NCBI GenBank assembly: GCA_021324255.1 | Contig: JAJPJL010000124.1 | Coordinates: 1 to 56,953 of the forward strand | DNA length: 56,953 bases | DNA from: Bacillota bacterium | Lineage (GTDB): Bacteria > Sysuimicrobiota > Sysuimicrobiia > Sysuimicrobiales > Segetimicrobiaceae | Reading direction: 5' to 3' | Shown here: positions 1-7,056 of the stretch, one piece after another | Layout of the letters: every line of letters begins with the position of its first letter | Position numbering within the stretch: the first letter of the stretch is position 1 | Made by a program: the position numbers and the translations under genes | Notes under the pieces: model-generated | The model's database searches: none | The model's input: the letters and a program-made list of their open reading frames with translations, nothing else | What the model was told of the DNA's origin: nothing

Positions 1-688
1 CTTCAATGGGGCCGCCGTTTCTCAACGGCGGAAACAGGCACTCCGCCCACACAAGCTGCGGATGAAGATCCCTTCAATGGGGCCGCCGTTTCTCAACGGC
101 GGAAACCCTGGGACGCGGATGCGGCCATTGGCCGGGTGCGCCCTTCAATGGGGCCGCCGTTTCTCAACGGCGGAAACTTGGGTAGCCGGCACACCGCAGG
201 ATTTGTCGCATGATCCTTCAATGGGGCCGCCGTTTCTCAACGGCGGAAACACCGCCGTCAACGCTGCGATCACTGCCGTCAGTTCCACCTTCAATGGGGC
301 CGCCGTTTCTCAACGGCGGAAACTGCACGCTCGCACCATTGACGGCGGTCGATCCACTCCTTCAATGGGGCCGCCGTTTCTCAACGGCGGAAACCTCCCT
401 CGTCACAACGCGCCTGGGCGGCATATCGGCCCACCTTCAATGGGGCCGCCGTTTCTCAACGGCGGAAACACGACGCGTCGGTGTCGCTCGTAGCCAAGCA
501 TGACCTCCCTTCAATGGGGCCGCCGTTTCTCAACGGCGGAAACCTCAATGATTTTGTCGGCCCCGCCGGCCTCAAGGAACCTTCAATGGGGCCGCCGTTT
601 CTCAACGGCGGAAACGGCCAAATACCGGCGTGCGTTCATTGTCAACAACGGCCCTTCAATGGGGCCGCCGTTTCTCAACGGCGGAAAC
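1..688 (-). CRISPR. CRISPR array, type I-G (10 repeats, 9 spacers; continues past the left edge)
   Basis: Ten copies of a 36-bp repeat are visible, starting at 1 (missing its first base at the window edge), 71, 142, 215, 288, 359, 434, 508, 580 and 653. All appear identical. Spacers are 35-39 bp and all different. On the + strand each repeat begins CCTTCAATGGGG and ends GGCGGAAAC; read on the minus strand it begins GTTTC and ends ATTGAAGG, the usual polarity of I-G/I-U repeats. The core CCGCCGTT-TCTC-AACGGCGG makes a perfect 8-bp stem, the expected substrate for the Cas6 part of Csb2. Transcription on the minus strand is inferred from this polarity and from the cas2-side leader. The repeat at 653 is therefore the leader-proximal, newest end. 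I see no match of any spacer elsewhere in this window. Confidence 0.98.
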
Positions 689-919
689 AGCGCTGCACGG
701 AACCCCGCATTGGGTAAGGGTTGCCGGGCGTTATTGCGAGCACCGGTATCACCTGGAGATCCCGTGCTCGGGTTTGGACACACACTGCAAACAATCCGCC
801 GCACTCAACCTGCGCGCCCGGGCTGCGAGCGGTGCCCAGAGAGCGACCGATCACCGAACCGCTCGCGGTACCCCACGCGTCTATTCTGTTGTCAAAGTGC
901 AGCAACTTTCCCCTTTTCC
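689..919 (-). promoter_or_regulatory. Putative CRISPR leader
   Basis: This is the 231-bp stretch between the cas2 stop and the first (leader-proximal) repeat, with no convincing gene. The part next to cas2 (about 870-945) is clearly richer in A+T than its surroundings, as leaders usually are. A TTGACA hexamer lies on the minus strand at 895-890, but there is no good -10 at the right distance, so the array promoter is unproven. No degenerate repeat copy is seen here. Confidence 0.6.
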
Positions 920-1222
920 TTACACTATCTTGTAGCGCTTGGGGGCCGCAAGCGGCCGGCTGCCAAGACTGCGAATCCTCCTGGAAGCCCGTCCACGGGC
1001 AGCACCGAGATCGATGATATGAACCCAGTCTTCTGGGAGTTTCACCACCTTGGTTAAGGCCTCCTCCATAAGGAGCTGTTCTGAGGATGACAGGTTGCAG
1101 ACAAACACCGAGTATTGCAGAGGGTCTCCGTATCCAAGCATCGTCTCATGCGTCTTATGGAGCCTCCTCGGCTCGCGAACATCGTAGCATACCACGAGCC
1201 TGCGACGCTGCGTGTCGATCAT
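920..1222 (-). CDS. cas2: CRISPR-associated endoribonuclease/integration factor Cas2
   Basis: 100-residue protein of normal Cas2 length (85-110). It has a ferredoxin-like first strand ending LVVCYDV, with the conserved metal-binding aspartate at D14. Cas2 dimers bridge two Cas1 dimers to form the spacer-integration complex; nuclease activity is not needed for that role. Its ATG overlaps the stop of the upstream cas4-cas1 gene (ATGA), so the two are translationally coupled and probably made in a fixed ratio. It is the last cas gene before the leader and array. Confidence 0.96.
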   Translation of the reverse strand: MIDTQRRRLVVCYDVREPRRLHKTHETMLGYGDPLQYSVFVCNLSSSEQLLMEEALTKVVKLPEDWVHIIDLGAARGRASRRIRSLGSRPLAAPKRYKIV

Positions 1223-2886
1223 CGGGTGATAAATGGTTGGTAGCCCTTCAGCTCCCCGGCTACCACGCGCGCTAACAGCCGCGCCTGCACTTCCAGGACA
1301 CGCCGGTAACTGATGGAGTAACCAAACAATGGATGCGTGATGAGCGTCTCCATCCTCGCCTCATACGCCTCGACGACCCGCCGCCTCGCCTGATCTTTGA
1401 GGGCCCATGCCGGCCCCCGCCGGACAAAGTCGCCGGCACCAATCATGTCGTTGTTGATCACCGTGAGCACGGTAGAATCGCCAACCAACGGTCGAAACTC
1501 CTCGGCGAGGTCGAGCGCCAGCGAGGGTCGACCATAATGGACCTGATGAAAGAAACCGATGTACGGATCGAGGCTCGCCGCGATCGTGGCCGCCACGCAG
1601 TCCTTGAGCAACAAGGCGTACAGGAAAGACAACAGCGCGTTGACAGGGTCCTTCGGAGGACGGCGGTTGCGCTCCTGAAAGTCAAAGGCGAGGTCAGACC
1701 GCAACATTCCCTGAAACTGCGAGAAGTAGACACGGGCCGCCGTGCCCTCAACGCCCAGGAGGCTTTGCACCGTTTCCACCCGGCGCGCGCTCCGGGTCAG
1801 CCGCGCCAGTTCGTTCACCGCCGGCTGCGGCGAACCACGATGGTTCCGGCGCAGCAACGTGCGCTGGTTTCGGATCTTGCCCCAGACGAATGCCTGGGCC
1901 AGCGCAAGTGCCTGTTTAGCGTCTCCGGCGAGACGATACTGTGCCATCCGAAGCAGCACGTTGCGCTGGTTGGGGCCGGACGTCACCGCTGTGAGCCATC
2001 CGCCGTACGTAAAGTGCAGGAGCAAAGCGCCCCGCGCGATCAGGCTGCGAATCGCCTGCGCGCTCATCTGCACATTGCCGACCAATGCCACGTGCGAAAC
2101 ATCGATGAGCCGAACGTGCGCTTCGGGCTCATCCCGCGTGCGGACGATCAGGCGCTCACCTTGCTTCCCCACCGTGGCGCCCTGACTGACCACGTAAAGC
2201 GGGCCCGCCTCATCGCGCGCCGGGATGAGACGGCGAACCTGCTCGGTCTCGACTCCGCGCAGGAGATTCACCTCATCGGGCAGGCAAATGCCCACGAGCG
2301 AACAGCGGGGGCACTTCGGGCTGTCTATCAGCGGCGGAGGAGGTATCGGCTGAGTCGCCGCCTCACGGAGTCTCCGCAAGGCCTCCAGCGACTTGGTGAC
2401 CAGCACGTCGTCGAACTGTACGGAAAAGCGCTGCTTGGTCGCAGCATAGTAAACATAGCCGTCGTCGCAAGCGTAGCCGTTCTCCCTGAGGATGAGCGCT
2501 TGCACACAGAGTTGCACGAGGTCCGGTTCCCAGGGTCCCTCGCGGCCCGGCGCCCCTTTCTTGTAGTCCACGGGGACCACGCACCCCCCTTCTCCTTCGA
2601 GAAGGTCTATGCGCGCGATCAATCCGAGATTTGGAGCCGACAGCAGCACGCCTCGGGCCGCGACCCGATCCTCCGGTTCCAGCTCCGCCGCCTCCGGCAA
2701 TGGCCCGCCCTCCCGGTCCACCCGCCGGTGAACGACGGATCCCTCGAGCGTGTCGACGCTATGCGCGAATTCTCCCTGTATCCACTCGAGATAGAACAGG
2801 CGGGGGCAGTAGACGAACTCGTTGACCATCCGGGCAGGAACGAGTTCAGGTAGCTGGGCCGCTTGTGTGACGTTAGAAGTCGTCAT
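1219..2886 (-). CDS. cas4-cas1: Cas4-Cas1 fusion, CRISPR spacer acquisition
   Basis: 555-residue fusion. Residues about 15-205 are a Cas4 RecB-like nuclease: the four iron-sulfur cysteines are C27, C192, C195 and C201, with nuclease residues D94 (ARIDLL) and D107/K109 (VPVDYKK). Residues about 228-555 are Cas1 integrase, with likely metal ligands E380 (GVEGTAARVY), H447 (GFFH) and D459/E463 in DLAEEFRP. Cas4 selects and trims PAM-containing prespacers and Cas1 integrates them with Cas2. A fused cas4-cas1 is a hallmark of type I-G (I-U) loci and of some other subtypes. The gene starts 81 bp downstream of the HEPN gene and overlaps cas2 at its 3' end. All catalytic residues are present, so the module looks active. 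Confidence 0.97.
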   Translation of the reverse strand: MTTSNVTQAAQLPELVPARMVNEFVYCPRLFYLEWIQGEFAHSVDTLEGSVVHRRVDREGGPLPEAAELEPEDRVAARGVLLSAPNLGLIARIDLLEGEGGCVVPVDYKKGAPGREGPWEPDLVQLCVQALILRENGYACDDGYVYYAATKQRFSVQFDDVLVTKSLEALRRLREAATQPIPPPPLIDSPKCPRCSLVGICLPDEVNLLRGVETEQVRRLIPARDEAGPLYVVSQGATVGKQGERLIVRTRDEPEAHVRLIDVSHVALVGNVQMSAQAIRSLIARGALLLHFTYGGWLTAVTSGPNQRNVLLRMAQYRLAGDAKQALALAQAFVWGKIRNQRTLLRRNHRGSPQPAVNELARLTRSARRVETVQSLLGVEGTAARVYFSQFQGMLRSDLAFDFQERNRRPPKDPVNALLSFLYALLLKDCVAATIAASLDPYIGFFHQVHYGRPSLALDLAEEFRPLVGDSTVLTVINNDMIGAGDFVRRGPAWALKDQARRRVVEAYEARMETLITHPLFGYSISYRRVLEVQARLLARVVAGELKGYQPFITR

Positions 2887-2967
2887 GTGGAGCCCTTCGC
2901 GTTGGCACGCCCACTGCGAAGCCGGCCCCTGCCCGATCTCGCGCGTGGACTGCGCTGTTCCCCCATC

Positions 2968-3381
2968 TCAGGGGCGCACCTCCTGGGGTAATCGGGCAAG
3001 AACAGCCTCGTACACGTCGCGGGCGAGGGCAAGTGCCTGAGCGGTTTCCTCCGGCGACGGTTCGACCGCCTCGCCAGGATACCGAAACCGCCAGGCGTAA
3101 TCGGTCAGGACGGCCGCACGTCGCAGGAGATCCGTGAGCTCTGGTACCACCTCTACGACGGCACGGCCCAGTTCTCCGATGTTGTGTGTCTTACCGAATA
3201 TGCGCCTGCGCCACGTGAGAAAGCCTTTGAGCGCCTTCTCCGCGGCTTGCTGGCAGTGGAACACCGCATCACCGCGAAGTGGCGGGTCGGCGCCGTTAAG
3301 CACGGCGCCCGCGCGCAAATCGCCGTACGCTCTGATCAGCCAACCGCGCGTCTCGGCGACGAACTCGGGGTCAAGCGGCAT
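2968..3381 (-). CDS. HEPN-domain protein, probable toxin of an MNT-HEPN toxin-antitoxin pair
   Basis: 137-residue HEPN (PF05168-like) protein. The family signature HCQQAAEKALKGFL is at 42-55, followed by an R-x5-H RNase-type motif, R60 to H66 (RIFGKTH). The start is the ATG at 3381 because it overlaps the end of the nucleotidyltransferase gene by 11 bases, the usual arrangement for these pairs; a longer upstream extension in this frame only shadows that gene. HEPN toxins cleave RNA; in the HepT/MntA systems the partner silences the toxin by AMPylation. The pair lies inside the cas gene set, on the same strand, 81 bp before cas4-cas1. Toxicity is inferred from the family and the motif; some members of this HEPN branch may only bind. 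Confidence 0.85.
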   Translation of the reverse strand: MPLDPEFVAETRGWLIRAYGDLRAGAVLNGADPPLRGDAVFHCQQAAEKALKGFLTWRRRIFGKTHNIGELGRAVVEVVPELTDLLRRAAVLTDYAWRFRYPGEAVEPSPEETAQALALARDVYEAVLARLPQEVRP

Positions 3382-3727
3382 GGAGCAGTTTCCCCTCCCG
3401 CAGTACGGTGGCCGGCAGCGAGGACGGCACGCGGCTGCGTCGGTCGAACGCACTTCGGGACCAGACAACAACATCCGCGGCCACGCCAACGCCCCAGAGC
3501 ACCTCGTAGGCGAGCCGGCCGCCTCGCCGCTGCAGCGGTGCGTCGTCAGGCACCACCACGAGCAGGTCATAGTCGCTGTCGGGCCCCGCATCGCCGCGGG
3601 CCGCTGAGCCGAACAAGTAGATCCGTTCCGGCTGATACGCTTGGATGAGGCGACGCACAACTTCGGCCAACGCCGGCTCACGGCCCAGGATGTCGGTTTC
3701 AGCGTTCGTTTCGCGCTCGGTCGTCAT
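3371..3727 (-). CDS. Minimal nucleotidyltransferase (MNT), probable antitoxin
   Basis: 118-residue protein of the DNA polymerase beta superfamily. The nucleotidyltransferase signature is G40-S41 followed by D52-x-D54 (GSAARGD...SDYDLLV), so both metal-binding aspartates are kept. Known MntA antitoxins transfer AMP to their HEPN toxin partner. Upstream is about 45 bp to the remains of a PIN gene on the other strand; downstream it overlaps the HEPN gene by 11 bases, so the two form one operon. The C-terminal third (VVVWSRSAFDRRSR onward) resembles MNT proteins of the KNTase-like group. Confidence in the domain is high; the antitoxin role is inferred from the pairing. Confidence 0.9.
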   Translation of the reverse strand: MTTERETNAETDILGREPALAEVVRRLIQAYQPERIYLFGSAARGDAGPDSDYDLLVVVPDDAPLQRRGGRLAYEVLWGVGVAADVVVWSRSAFDRRSRVPSSLPATVLREGKLLHAA

Positions 3728-3772
3728 GGCTGACTATGCGCTGCGCATCCCGCTACGAGTTCGCAGCCGCGT

Positions 3773-4196
3773 GTGCAGGATGGGGCAGATATGTGCACGC
3801 GCACGGTCCTCATCCACGCCGAACGCGCGCGCCTGACTCCGGCTGGACTGATCACCGAGTTGATGGCGCCGCAGCGCGACGTCGACCTCAGCGTCTCCGT
3901 CATGAGCGCAGGTGAGCTGTTCCACGGATGTTGCGCGCCGACACGTTGTCGCGGCGAGCACGTCGGGGAGAGTTGGTCGAGACCGTGCTCGCCGCGGTAC
4001 CGGTCGTCCCCACCACACTCCCAGTCGCGCGCACTTTCCGCGAGATCGATGCCCGCCTGAGCGCAGCGGGACAGCGAGTCCCCACGTCGGATCTTCTCAT
4101 TGCGTCCGCTGCCCTCTTCCGGGCGAGGGAAATCATCACAGCCAACACGCGCCACTTTGATCGCGTACGGAGCTGGGCGTGCACGGGCTTAAGTAA
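3773..4196 (+). pseudogene. Frameshifted PIN-domain (VapC-like) toxin remnant
   Basis: Pieces of one PIN protein lie in three successive frames. Frame 2 from 3773 gives TVLIHAERARLTPAGL...SVMSAGELFHG. After a shift near 3927-3930 (one base apparently lost in the codons for HGVLRAD) frame 1 continues RADTLSRRARRGELV...VPTSDLLIASAALFRA...ITANTRHFDRV. A second shift near 4162-4167 moves into frame 3, giving ELGVHGLK and a TAA at 4194-4196. The conserved Glu of SAGEL and Asp of TSDLLIA remain, but the usual first catalytic Asp (LLDTSVLI in intact proteins) is not seen. No antitoxin gene is visible upstream. It faces csb2 tail to tail. Confidence 0.8.
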
Positions 4197-4243
4197 ACCT
4201 CCGTCCTCTTCTGCCACGAGCCGCCGCCGGTCTTCCACGTTCT

Positions 4244-6010
4244 TCACCGCTCTGCTGGCAGGAACAGCCCCATCCCAAAATGGGAGTTTCGACCGAGCGC
4301 GATCGGGCCGCGGACCGGCGCGTCGAACTCGAGCTCGAAGCCGTAGGTGCCGAGCCCGGGGAAACAGCCAGGCTTCGCACGCCGCAGGATGCGAAACGCG
4401 GCCCAGGAGCGGTCCATCGGCTCCACCTTCCGTGGCGCGGGGAGCCCGCGGCACTCCAGCTCCTGCACGACTTGGTCCGGCGGCGCGTCCCGCAAACCTC
4501 CACCCCTACGCTTGGGATGCCGGACCGGGAGGAACGGGGTGTGGGACCGGAACCGCCGAGCGGGGCCCGAGAACGGGTCCCGGTCCGCACGGCGCAACCG
4601 GATCGCGGCGCCGAGGAGCGGAGGGAAGGTCGTCGCGAGGACGAGCGACCGCTCCACGGCACCCAGTCCCTCCGGGCACCAGACGGCGAAAGTGTCGATC
4701 TCGCGCTCCGCACTCGCCGCGACGAGGAAGTGAACGTGACGGTGGTCGTCCTCGATCCTACCTCCGGCCGGGCTTCTGCCACTCAGCCGGGGTGGGATCG
4801 CGTGCGCGCCGAGGCGCCGGCCAGCCACGCCGAGCAGGCGCCGGCGGAAGATCTCGCACACGGTGATCGCGTCCGCCAGCCGAGGCGGCACCGCAGACTC
4901 GAGGGAAAAGGTGAGGAGCGTTTCGCGCAGCATCGCCATCCGGGGCTCGCGCCGCTCTCGGTCAGCCCACTCGACGCTCTCTAGCCGCATCCGGCACTCG
5001 GTCCCAGGGCCCACGAGCGGTCTCGGCGGAGCGAGAAGATGAGGGATCGCGCTCGTCGGAGTCGGTGACGGGAATCGAATAATCATACGCTCGCCCCTTC
5101 CGTCCAGGTCGTCGTCCGCTAGCGAGACCGTCGCGTCCGGCGGCAGGCCGTGACACGCCCGCGCTACGAGATCGCGAAGTTCCGGTTGTGGGCGCAGCGC
5201 CATGCGCGTTCCCGCCTCCGGCCGATACGGATTCGAGACAGCGGGCCGGAGGACACCTTCTAGCCGATGAATGACCCCCTTCGCTGCGGGTTGTCTCGCC
5301 GGCGGCAGGACCCGCGGAGGAGTCGCGCGCACATACTGCACCCAGCATGATCCAGGTGGGGCCGGCATCGCTTTCAGAAGCCCGTCGGCCGTGGAAACCT
5401 CGAGTTCCGCTCGGGAAACTGTCGGCTGCGGAACGAGGAGCCGAACCATGACCCGCTCGCCCCCGGCGGTGCCGAGCTCGGCCTCCCTCGGCACCGCCAA
5501 CGTGTCCTCCGAACGCGGCGCCGGCAGATCGCCCAAAATGCGCCACGCGCACACCGACACGCTTTGGCCCAGGTATGGCATCGAGTTCAACAGCGTACCC
5601 AGCAACGACCGCTCGTCTGCCGGGAGGTCCACCCCCGGCCAGGCGACGCACAGCTCCCGGTCGGTCGAGACCGCCAGGAGCGTGTGACCGTTCTCGCTCC
5701 GCTCGGTGGCGTCGGGCGCGTCATCGAACTCGAGCTGGGGCATCCACTGCGCGTACACGATTTCGGTCACCGGGGGGAGCCGGTACCGCGGTAGCGCGGT
5801 GGCCAACCTCTGCACGAGCGCCACGGTCGCCTCCACGAGGGCGTTGTCGCCGGCACGGTACGCCGTGGCCACGAGCGCCCGGGCAATCCGCCACGGCGAG
5901 GGCGGCCACTCGACGTTCGCCACATGCTCGCGCCGCGAACGGAACCAGGGCGTGGCCGCGTAGCGCCCGAAGGGGAACCGTGCGCCCAAAACGAGGTCGG
6001 TGCGCGTCAC
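4244..6010 (-). CDS. csb2: Type I-G Cascade subunit Csb2 (Cas5-Cas6 fusion, GSU0054 family)
   Basis: 588-residue protein. The N-terminus (LGARFPFGRYAATPW..., then VEWPPSPWRIARALVA) is typical of Csb2, and the C-terminus ends in a glycine-rich RAMP segment, ALGRNSHFGMGLFLP. In type I-G this single protein supplies both the Cas5 role (holding the crRNA 5' handle) and Cas6 (cutting the repeat hairpin). The start ATG overlaps the csb1 stop (ATGA). It is the last gene of the effector block; downstream the continuity of the cas operon is broken by a 516-bp stretch holding the PIN remnant. Subdomain borders cannot be set from sequence alone. Confidence 0.93.
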   Translation of the reverse strand: MTRTDLVLGARFPFGRYAATPWFRSRREHVANVEWPPSPWRIARALVATAYRAGDNALVEATVALVQRLATALPRYRLPPVTEIVYAQWMPQLEFDDAPDATERSENGHTLLAVSTDRELCVAWPGVDLPADERSLLGTLLNSMPYLGQSVSVCAWRILGDLPAPRSEDTLAVPREAELGTAGGERVMVRLLVPQPTVSRAELEVSTADGLLKAMPAPPGSCWVQYVRATPPRVLPPARQPAAKGVIHRLEGVLRPAVSNPYRPEAGTRMALRPQPELRDLVARACHGLPPDATVSLADDDLDGRGERMIIRFPSPTPTSAIPHLLAPPRPLVGPGTECRMRLESVEWADRERREPRMAMLRETLLTFSLESAVPPRLADAITVCEIFRRRLLGVAGRRLGAHAIPPRLSGRSPAGGRIEDDHRHVHFLVAASAEREIDTFAVWCPEGLGAVERSLVLATTFPPLLGAAIRLRRADRDPFSGPARRFRSHTPFLPVRHPKRRGGGLRDAPPDQVVQELECRGLPAPRKVEPMDRSWAAFRILRRAKPGCFPGLGTYGFELEFDAPVRGPIALGRNSHFGMGLFLPAER

Positions 6011-7056
6011 GTCCTATCCGCCTCCGCGCGACTCCGGCTCTTCTTCCTGGCGTTGTCCGCGTGGTAGCGTACGATCAAAGGCTCCGCGCGCTCTCGCCCA
6101 GTCGCTTCTCTACACCGGCGCTGGCACTCGGCCAGGAGTTCCGCGAGCGTCGGCAAGGTCCAGCCCTGGGGCAGGCGTACCGCCGGCTCTCCCCTAGGCA
6201 CCAGAACACAGCGGCTACGGCGCCGCGGCCATGCGTCCACCAGTTCCCGGATCATCAAGACCGCTGTGGCGATGAGCGCGCGGTTGGCGTTATCCGGAAG
6301 ACCGTACGAGCGCAACAGCGCCAAGTCGAGGAGAATCGGTGCGACGATCCGCTCGGCGCTGACCTCTGCCGTATAGTGCGGCACCTCGCCCAGGACGGTC
6401 TCGCCCTCGGCGCCGGCCTGTCCGACACCAACTTCGCTCGGATGGTCGGCCGTCTTCTGCCCGCCCACCTGGACGCTCTGCATCTGTACGCCTAGCGCGT
6501 CGATCCTCGCGCTGAGCGCGCGGCTCAGCCGCGCCCGACCGCCCCAGATTCCAGCGAACCAACAGCCGTGGAGGAGCGTAAGGGGGTCGTGCTCCCACAC
6601 CGCCTGGTCGAGCTTGCGGACGTAGGGGGGTTGGGCGTCGGCGAGCCGCTCCTCCAACCGCTCCTGGAAACTCTTCGTCCCGTTTTTGCCCTTACCGTCC
6701 AGTACAGTGCCGTTCATGATGGCGTGGGCGCCCAGGCGGTGCGCCGCCATGCGGCTCGAGGTGTAGTAACCTTCCTTCGCGTCGATGACCTTGACCCAGG
6801 GAAGCGCGGCCACGGAGTCCTTCGGGACGCACTCGGCCTCGTCCCACACCGTGAGCTCGAGCTGGTTGGCCAGGGACGCCACCGAGTCCACGACCGCGGC
6901 CAGACGTCCGTCCGGCGCGTCGTAGAAAGAAGGCCCGGTGTTGGCGAACGTCGTGAGCTGGATCGTGGGCGGCCCTAAGGGCTCCAGCGCGACTTCCAGA
7001 GCCAGATAGCGGTCCTTGAGGAGATGATCGAGAGCCCGGGCGACGTCAGTGCTCAT
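6007..7056 (-). CDS. csb1: Type I-G Cascade backbone subunit Csb1 (Cas7 family, GSU0053)
   Basis: 349-residue Cas7-type RAMP protein that would coat the crRNA as the repeated backbone of the interference complex. Family features include the early LQLTTFANTGPSFYDAP-like segment, SSRMAAHRLGAHAIMNGTVLDG near residues 100-120, and a mid-protein SERIVAPILLDLALLRSYGL. The gene overlaps csx17 upstream by 11 bases and csb2 downstream by 4, so effector subunits are translated from one message. The C-terminal tail is rich in Arg/Lys (NARKKSRSRAEAD). Length is in the normal range for Csb1. Confidence 0.94.
   Translation of the reverse strand: MSTDVARALDHLLKDRYLALEVALEPLGPPTIQLTTFANTGPSFYDAPDGRLAAVVDSVASLANQLELTVWDEAECVPKDSVAALPWVKVIDAKEGYYTSSRMAAHRLGAHAIMNGTVLDGKGKNGTKSFQERLEERLADAQPPYVRKLDQAVWEHDPLTLLHGCWFAGIWGGRARLSRALSARIDALGVQMQSVQVGGQKTADHPSEVGVGQAGAEGETVLGEVPHYTAEVSAERIVAPILLDLALLRSYGLPDNANRALIATAVLMIRELVDAWPRRRSRCVLVPRGEPAVRLPQGWTLPTLAELLAECQRRCREATGRERAEPLIVRYHADNARKKSRSRAEADRT

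Noticed and set aside
36-652. Self-targeting spacers
   Set aside because: I looked for spacer matches elsewhere in the window and saw none; the rest of the genome cannot be judged.
62-717. Open reading frames of 70-185 codons repeating the peptide MGPPFLNGGN
   Set aside because: They are translations of the CRISPR repeats and spacers; the periodic peptide is the repeat itself.
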